NCBI GenBank assembly: GCA_041393495.1
Contig: JAWKKA010000001.1
Coordinates: forward strand, 124,001 to 188,000
Length of the DNA stretch: 64,000 bases
Direction: 5' to 3'
Origin: RHKX01 sp041393495
Lineage (GTDB): Bacteria > Actinomycetota > Thermoleophilia > Solirubrobacterales > 70-9
This document shows, one piece after another, positions 59,424 to 64,000 of this stretch. Numbering within the stretch: position 1 is the first letter of the stretch; each line of letters starts with the position of its first letter. Position numbers and translations under genes: made by a program. Below the pieces are notes generated by a model. It had not been told where the DNA came from. It did no database searches and worked only from the letters and a program-made list of their open reading frames with translations.

Positions 59424-59786
59424 TCAGCCCTCGCGCAGGTACGCGGGGTTGGCGATGCGCAGCTGATCCCGCACCGAGGCCCGGAGCGCCTCGAGCAGCG
59501 CCGCACGCTCGTCGCCGACCATCGCTCCGGCGCGGATGCGCTCGACCAGCTCCGCCTCGAGCTCCGCGTGCTCGCCGCTGCGTCCGAGCAGCGCTTCGAG
59601 GCGCTCGCGGTCACGCTCGCGCGCCGCCGGTCCCAGCTCGTAGTCGGCGGCCGCCGTCTGCAGCAGGCGGATGGCGATGAGGGTCTCGAACCGCGCGTGG
59701 CCGGCGAGCGCCGGGCGGACCGTCATCGCCAGGAACTCGATCACAGCGCCGACGAGCTCGCCGGCCGAAGGCTGGTTCTCGCTCAC
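59424..59786 (-). CDS. DUF6285-like small protein
   Basis: 120 residues, all helical, beginning SAGELVGAVIEFLAMTVRPA and ending LRASVRDQLRIANPAYLREG. This matches my memory of the DUF6285 family, which co-occurs with APH-type kinases and acyl-CoA dehydrogenases; function unknown. Start ATG 59786. It is on the opposite strand, nested between the dehydrogenase and the kinase, and diverges from the latter. Confidence 0.65.
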   Translation of the reverse strand: MSENQPSAGELVGAVIEFLAMTVRPALAGHARFETLIAIRLLQTAAADYELGPAARERDRERLEALLGRSGEHAELEAELVERIRAGAMVGDERAALLEALRASVRDQLRIANPAYLREG

Positions 59787-59869
59787 CGGTCGGCGACACT
59801 ACTGGGGGCGTGGCGGCGACGCTCCGTGCCCGGCAGCGCCGCCCCCCGCGTGCCGTTAGAACTCCGGAC

Positions 59870-60886
59870 ATGGCGGACGAGACGATCGACGGGCTCGGCG
59901 CCGCGCTGGAGCGGGCGCTGCTGCCCCTCCTCGGCAAGGTCCGCGTCGAGAACCTGCGGCGGCTCACCGGCGGGGCCTCGCGCGAGACGTGGTCCTTCGA
60001 CGCCGGCGATGCCGCGGGCACGCGACGGGAGCTGCTGCTGCGGCGTGATTTCCCGGGCGGGGCCACTCAGAACCCCGACGTCCTGGCGGGCCGCCCGGAT
60101 GCCTTGGACCGCGCCGGCGAGTACGCGCTGCTCGAGGTCCTGCACGGCCGCGGCCTGCCGGTACCGCGGCCGGTGGTCCTTCCGGAGGCGGAGGAGCTGC
60201 AGGGCTCGTTCATCATGGAGCGCATCGCCGGGGAATCGCGCCCCCACGTGATCGTCCGCGAGTACGGCGACAGCGCCGGCGAGGGCTCGCTCGCCGCCCA
60301 GCTCGGCACGGCGCTGGCGGCGATACACGCGCTCGGCGCCGGCGATCTTCCCCCGCTCCCGCGCCGCGGCACCGCCGAGAAGCTCGAGGTGGTGCGGGCG
60401 CTGCTCGACCGGGGCCCGGCCCGCCCGGTCCTCGAGCTCGCCCTGCGCTGGTGCGCCGACAACCCACCGACCGACGAAGCCCTGCGGCTGGTCCACGGTG
60501 ACTTCCGCACCGCCAACTACATCCTCGGCGACGGAGGGCTGCGCAGCATCATCGACTGGGAGTTCGCGCACCTCGGCGATCCCCACGAGGATCTGGCGTT
60601 CCTCTGCATGCGGGCGTGGCGCTTCGGTGCCGATGAGCGCGAGGTCAGCGGCATCGGCCGGCGCGCGGACCTCCACCGCGCCTACGAAGCGGCCGGGGGC
60701 CGGGCAATCGACGCCGCGGCGCTCCATTACGCCGACGTGCTGGCCCACCTGTTCACCGGCGCCGTCTTCATGATGCGCGGCGTCCAGTACCGGGACGGAT
60801 CGGAGCGTTCGCTCGAAGGCGCCGCGATCGGCCGCCGGGTGGCGGAGATCGAGCACGACCTGCTGGAGCTGCTGGACCAGGGGTAG
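59870..60886 (+). CDS. APH-fold phosphotransferase (ACAD10/11 kinase-like)
   Basis: 338 residues. NLRRLTGGASRETWSFDAG (about 25), FIMERIAGESRP, catalytic LVHGDFRTANYILGDGGLRS (about 208) and metal loop IDWEFAHLGDPHEDLAFLC (about 225). It is like the kinase domain of ACAD10/11, which phosphorylates 4-hydroxy acyl-CoA so that a dehydrogenase-like partner can remove the phosphate. With two ACADs and DUF6285 it makes a likely hydroxy-acid degradation set; this is inference. TAGAAC lies 7 nt before ATG 59870. Confidence 0.85.
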   Translation: MADETIDGLGAALERALLPLLGKVRVENLRRLTGGASRETWSFDAGDAAGTRRELLLRRDFPGGATQNPDVLAGRPDALDRAGEYALLEVLHGRGLPVPRPVVLPEAEELQGSFIMERIAGESRPHVIVREYGDSAGEGSLAAQLGTALAAIHALGAGDLPPLPRRGTAEKLEVVRALLDRGPARPVLELALRWCADNPPTDEALRLVHGDFRTANYILGDGGLRSIIDWEFAHLGDPHEDLAFLCMRAWRFGADEREVSGIGRRADLHRAYEAAGGRAIDAAALHYADVLAHLFTGAVFMMRGVQYRDGSERSLEGAAIGRRVAEIEHDLLELLDQG

Positions 60887-60907
60887 CCGGGATCCGGAAT
60901 CGGCGCC

Positions 60908-60950
60908 GAGCGACGACCTCCTCCGCGATCGGCGGAGCCGTTCGTCGCTC
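60908..60950. terminator. nested bidirectional hairpin
   Basis: GAGCGACGA (60908-60916) pairs with TCGTCGCTC (60942-60950), and inside it CTCCGC (60921-60926) pairs with GCGGAG (60932-60937). It lies between the convergent APH and helicase genes. Confidence 0.6.
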
Positions 60951-60995
60951 GCGGGCGGGGGCGGGGCTCGCTCGCGGGCGGAGCGACCCGGCGGA

Positions 60996-63688
60996 TCAGG
61001 CCGCGCGGCGGCGCGTGGAGCGGGGCTCCGGCGGCGCGTCCGCCTCGGGATCGCCGTGGTCGGAAGCGGAGACGGGTGGCGAGGCCGGTTCGAGGTCGTC
61101 CTCGGCCGCGGTGGCGCCGTCGTCCCCGTCGCTGCCGTCTCCGACGGCACCCTCGCCGTCATCAGGGGCGCCATCGGCGCCGGACTCCCCGCCGCCGCTG
61201 TCGATCTCGAGGTCGTTCTCCTCGACGGCCCGGTCGTCGACGCCGCCGGGCTCGCCGTCCGCGGCTACCCCGAGGCCGTTCTCCTCGGCCTCCGTGGCGC
61301 CGGCGCCATCCCCCTGGGGCGCCCGCTTGCTGCGGCGCCGGCGCTTCTTGCCGTTGCCCTTCGGCAGGTTGCGGAGCAGCTCGCGGGCAACCGAGGAGGG
61401 CTTGCGGGCCATCCGCATCCGGGCGCCGCGGAGGACCTCCTCGGCCTCGGGCGTGTGCGCGACGGCGGCGGCGAGCAGCGCCACCGCGAGGCGGCGGTCC
61501 TGGTTGCGGGCAGCCTGGACGAGCCGGCGGGCGTTCTTGCCGTGGGCACGCCCGGAGGAGTTGACGAACAGGCCGAGCAGCCGCTTCGTCTCCGGCCAGC
61601 GGGCAACCGCGTACTCCTCGTGTGACTCGCGGGTGAACTCGGCGAGCCGCCAGACCCAGGCCTGGGCCTGATCGCGACGGCCGATCCGGTTCTCGGCGAG
61701 GGCCTGCAGGAGGATCCGGACGCCGGCGCGACGCTGGTCGCGCTGCCAGGTGCCGACCATGTCGATCGCCTCGTCGAACGGCTCGGCCTCGCGGGTCGCG
61801 GCGAGCTCGCCGAGCGCCTTGAGCTTGAGCTGGGTCGAGCGGTTGCGCTGGATGCAGGTCAGCAGGAAGCGGCGGCGCAGCTCCTTGGCCTGATCGTGCT
61901 GGAGCATCGCCTTCGCCTTGCGCCATGAGTTCTGCTGGACGCGGGCGCCGGCGAGGGCGGCCCAGACGTGCTGCTCGGAGTAGTCGAGGCGTTCGACGGC
62001 GATCCGCCACATCTCGCGCTCGAGCACCTGCAGGCGCCGGTCGGGGTCGGCCGAGACCGGGACCACGCGCTTCTCGACGCGGACGCGGCGTCCGCGCCCG
62101 CGGCGGACCGGCCCGACGACGATGGCGCCGCCACGGTAGACGTCGCGGTCGAGGAGGCTGTGCAGGGTGACGATCGCCTCGTCGTGGCGGGTCGCCGGGT
62201 GGACGAGGTCGATGACCAGCCCCGCCTCCTTGCCGGGGTTGCGGCGGGTGACCCGGCCGACGCGCTGCTGGTAGATCCGCTTCGACGCGGTCGGCGCCAG
62301 GTGCATGCAGATCGTCGCCCGCGGCGAGTTCCAGCCCTCGGCGAGCAGCATCGCGTTGCAGAGGACGTCGACCTCGCCGCGCTCGAACGCGGCGAGGATC
62401 TCGGCCAGCGCCCGCTTCGGGGTCTCGCCGGAGACCGCCCGCGCGTTGATCCCGAACTCGCGCATCGCCGCGGCGACGTTGTTGGCGTGGGTGACGCCGG
62501 CCGTGTAGATGACGCCCGGGACCTTCTTGAACCGCGACGAGTAGAGGTCGGCGATCGCGACGTTGAACGGTCCCTGGTCGAGGAGCTTGGCGAGCTCCTC
62601 CTGGTCGAAGTCCTGGTCGACCTCGCCGCGGCGGAGCGGCACGTTGGCGAGGGTGCGGACGCCCGCCCCGGCGGGATCCGGATGCAGCGCAGCGGCGCGA
62701 TCACGCCCCGTCGCGCCGCCTGGGCGAGGTCGAAGCGCGAGGTCTGGGTCGGGAAGAGGTCGGCGACGTGGCGGGCGATCAGCGCGCCGGTGGCTGTCAT
62801 CCCGATGAACACCGGGCCCTGCCAGGCGCGGATGCAGGCGCTCGTCTTCTCGCCGAGCGCGGTGTGCGCCTCGTCGCAGATCACGATCGAGTAGGCGTTC
62901 GAGATCTGGCCGGCGTTGCGGACGAACCACTGGTAGGTCTCGACCGTGACCGGGCCGCGGGCGTCGTCCTTGCCCCTCAGCAGCGGCGGCGAGAGGCGGT
63001 CGCCGTAGCCGCGGTCGGAGATCTCGCCGATGAACTGGTCGACGAGGTTGCGGCGATGGGTGAGGATCAGGATGCCGCCGGTCCGCGAAGCCTCGACGAA
63101 GCCGACTGCGGCCACGGTCTTGCCGGCGCCGGTCGCGTGCTCGAACCAGAAGCGACGGCTCGCGTAGGGGTCCTCCGCCGCATCGGCGACGAGGTCCTCC
63201 TCCTCGCCGGCGGGCTCGTCGGCCCAGTCCTGCGGCTCCTCGTCCTCGCTGAGCGCATCCTCCTCCTCGCCGGCGCCGTTGCCGGGCCCCTCGACGGCGC
63301 GGCCGCCGGACCCGTTGCCGTTGCGGCTCGACCCCGGCTCCTCGATCTCGGCGATCACGGCCGCGAGCGTCCCCGAGAGGGCGTCGATCTGGTGCTCGGA
63401 GAGCTCGGCGCCGTCGCGGAGGGTGGGATGGTCCTCGGCGAGAACGCGCTCGAGCCCGAGCAGCAGCGAGAAGTCCTGGCGCCACTGCGGCGACGGCTCC
63501 GCGAAGCCCTCCTCGATCTCGACGAGGGCGGCATCGAGCGCCAGCCGGCGGGCGGTGCCGGGATGAAGGTCGGCGAGCGTCTCGCCGTCGAGCAGGATCG
63601 GCTCGCGCGTGAACTCCTGGACGCGCTCGAGATCGGCGCCCGATGGCTCGTGGGCCGCGACTGCGGCGAGTTCGCTGGTTTCTGCCAT
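60996..63688 (-). pseudogene. superfamily-2 DEAD/DEAH helicase, one-base frame break
   Basis: About 898 residues if repaired. The first part, ATG 63688 to about 62690, holds Walker A FEHATGAGKTVAAVGFVEAS, LILTHRRNLVDQFIGEI and DEAH in IVICDEAHTALGEK, then GMTATGAL. The remainder, in the other frame, has YTAGVTHANNVAAAMREFG, LCNAMLLAEGWNSPRATICM and IYQQRVGRVTRRNPGKEAGL (motif VI). The protein ends in a charged, acidic tail (Lys/Arg block, then about 90 Asp/Glu/Gly/Ala residues). Joining needs one extra base near 62665-62690, within CGCCCGCCCCGGCGGG. Conserved motifs on both sides argue for a sequencing or recent mutation. Role: restriction-type or RAD25-like helicase, unassigned. Confidence 0.8.
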
Positions 63689-63833
63689 GAGAAGGCCTGT
63701 CGCTGCGCTTGTTCGGTCCAAGACGGAGCGAGCTGCGCAGTAAGCTCGATGGGGCAGGCGGTCAGATCTCAGGTGTGGCCGCGGCCCCGGCGGCCCGCCA
63801 ATTCCCCTCGGACCGCAGCACCCATTAAAGCAG

Positions 63834-63846
63834 TAGATCAAGCCGG
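63834..63846 (+). promoter_or_regulatory. leaderless -10 element of the lipoprotein gene
   Basis: TAGATC (63834-63839), 7 nt, then ATG 63847. The 158 bp from the helicase start (63688) to here contains no gene. Confidence 0.4.
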
Positions 63847-64000
63847 ATGAACCCCGAGAACCGCAAGCGGGCGACGACGACCGCCGTGGCGCTGCTCGTG
63901 GCGGTGCTCGGGCTCGTGATCTCCGCCTGCGGCAACGACTCCTCCACCGACCCCGGAGCGGAAGCCCCCGACTACTCGGTGGCTGTCGCGAAGGCCCCAT
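63847..64000 (+). CDS. lipoprotein, N-terminal part only (cut by window end)
   Basis: The first 51 residues of an exported lipoprotein: MNPENRKRATTTAVALLVAV is the positively charged and hydrophobic signal, LVISACGND the lipobox (Cys28), followed by a Ser/Asp/Thr linker. It would be anchored at the outer side of the membrane. The mature domain is outside the window. A thioredoxin-like or substrate-binding domain is possible but unsupported. Confidence 0.7.
   Translation, partial: MNPENRKRATTTAVALLVAVLGLVISACGNDSSTDPGAEAPDYSVAVAKAP

Noticed and set aside
62660..62695. Programmed ribosomal frameshift in the helicase
   Set aside because: No slippery heptamer of the X-XXY-YYZ type and no following stem is evident, and the downstream half is needed for helicase function. 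A missing base is simpler.

Overview
This window is very GC-rich (about 70% or more by eye) with strongly G/C-biased third codon positions. It looks like chromosomal DNA of a high-GC actinobacterium. The gene content fits Thermoleophilia/Solirubrobacterales best: PAC2, DUF2342 zincin, DUF1385, a WS/DGAT-type acyltransferase, methylmalonyl-CoA epimerase, a type-2-like isoleucyl-tRNA synthetase, Ccm-type cytochrome c maturation, and an exported protein with an actinobacterial Cys-containing C-terminal repeat. The order is an inference, not a measurement. No rRNA, tRNA, CRISPR array, phage or insertion sequence was seen.

Layout. Positions 1-7135 hold recognisable housekeeping genes (groEL, DUF1611, an M20 peptidase, a flavin reductase, a WS/DGAT acyltransferase, an NDUFA9-like reductase, a ferredoxin, a PAP2 phosphatase). 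Every one is broken by single-base frame changes while its motifs stay intact, which points to sequence error rather than decay. From 7138 on, almost every gene is intact; the exception is a helicase at 60996-63688 that lacks one base near 62670. 7-19 kb: Mrp, a histone-H1-like protein followed by a densely folded 3' RNA, DUF2342 zincin and inositol monophosphatase, an AdnA/AddB-like helicase-nuclease, PAC2, an OB/HD exoribonuclease, ArfB, a TauE/SafE exporter split in two genes, and OtsB. 19-38 kb: PolX, a dolichol-phosphate-mannose-synthase-like glycosyltransferase, thioredoxin, IleRS, fumarase, MsrA, succinate-semialdehyde dehydrogenase, a fused transglycosylase/carboxypeptidase, YchF, two secreted or lipid-facing enzymes and a BtrH-like protein. 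38-44 kb: methylmalonyl-CoA epimerase, a short FtsH, DUF1385, RarA, an aldehyde dehydrogenase and a NUDIX hydrolase. 44.9-51.2 kb: a tight ccmABC-ccmD-hemA-hemC-cobA/hemD operon that joins heme export for cytochrome c maturation to early tetrapyrrole synthesis. 51-64 kb: SAM hydrolase, an ABC exporter, biotin ligase, an acyl-CoA-dehydrogenase/hydrolase/APH-kinase/DUF6285 catabolic island with a divergent MocR-type regulator, the helicase, and the start of a lipoprotein.

Expression signals. Many transcription units have a TANNNT-like hexamer exactly 6-8 nt before the start codon, the geometry of leaderless mRNAs. Two divergent pairs share one overlapping -10 region. Two genes have no ATG/GTG/TTG start and instead have an ATC codon at the leaderless position. 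Operon-internal genes overlap as NTGA with all four bases at N, including CTG starts for hemC and a methyltransferase. Short perfect tandem duplications of 17-79 bp sit at many gene junctions.

The most interesting unexplained items are the multi-hairpin RNA at 8485-8650, the putative ATC/CTG starts, and two enzymes whose key lysine is arginine (the helicase-nuclease Walker A and the MocR PLP site).
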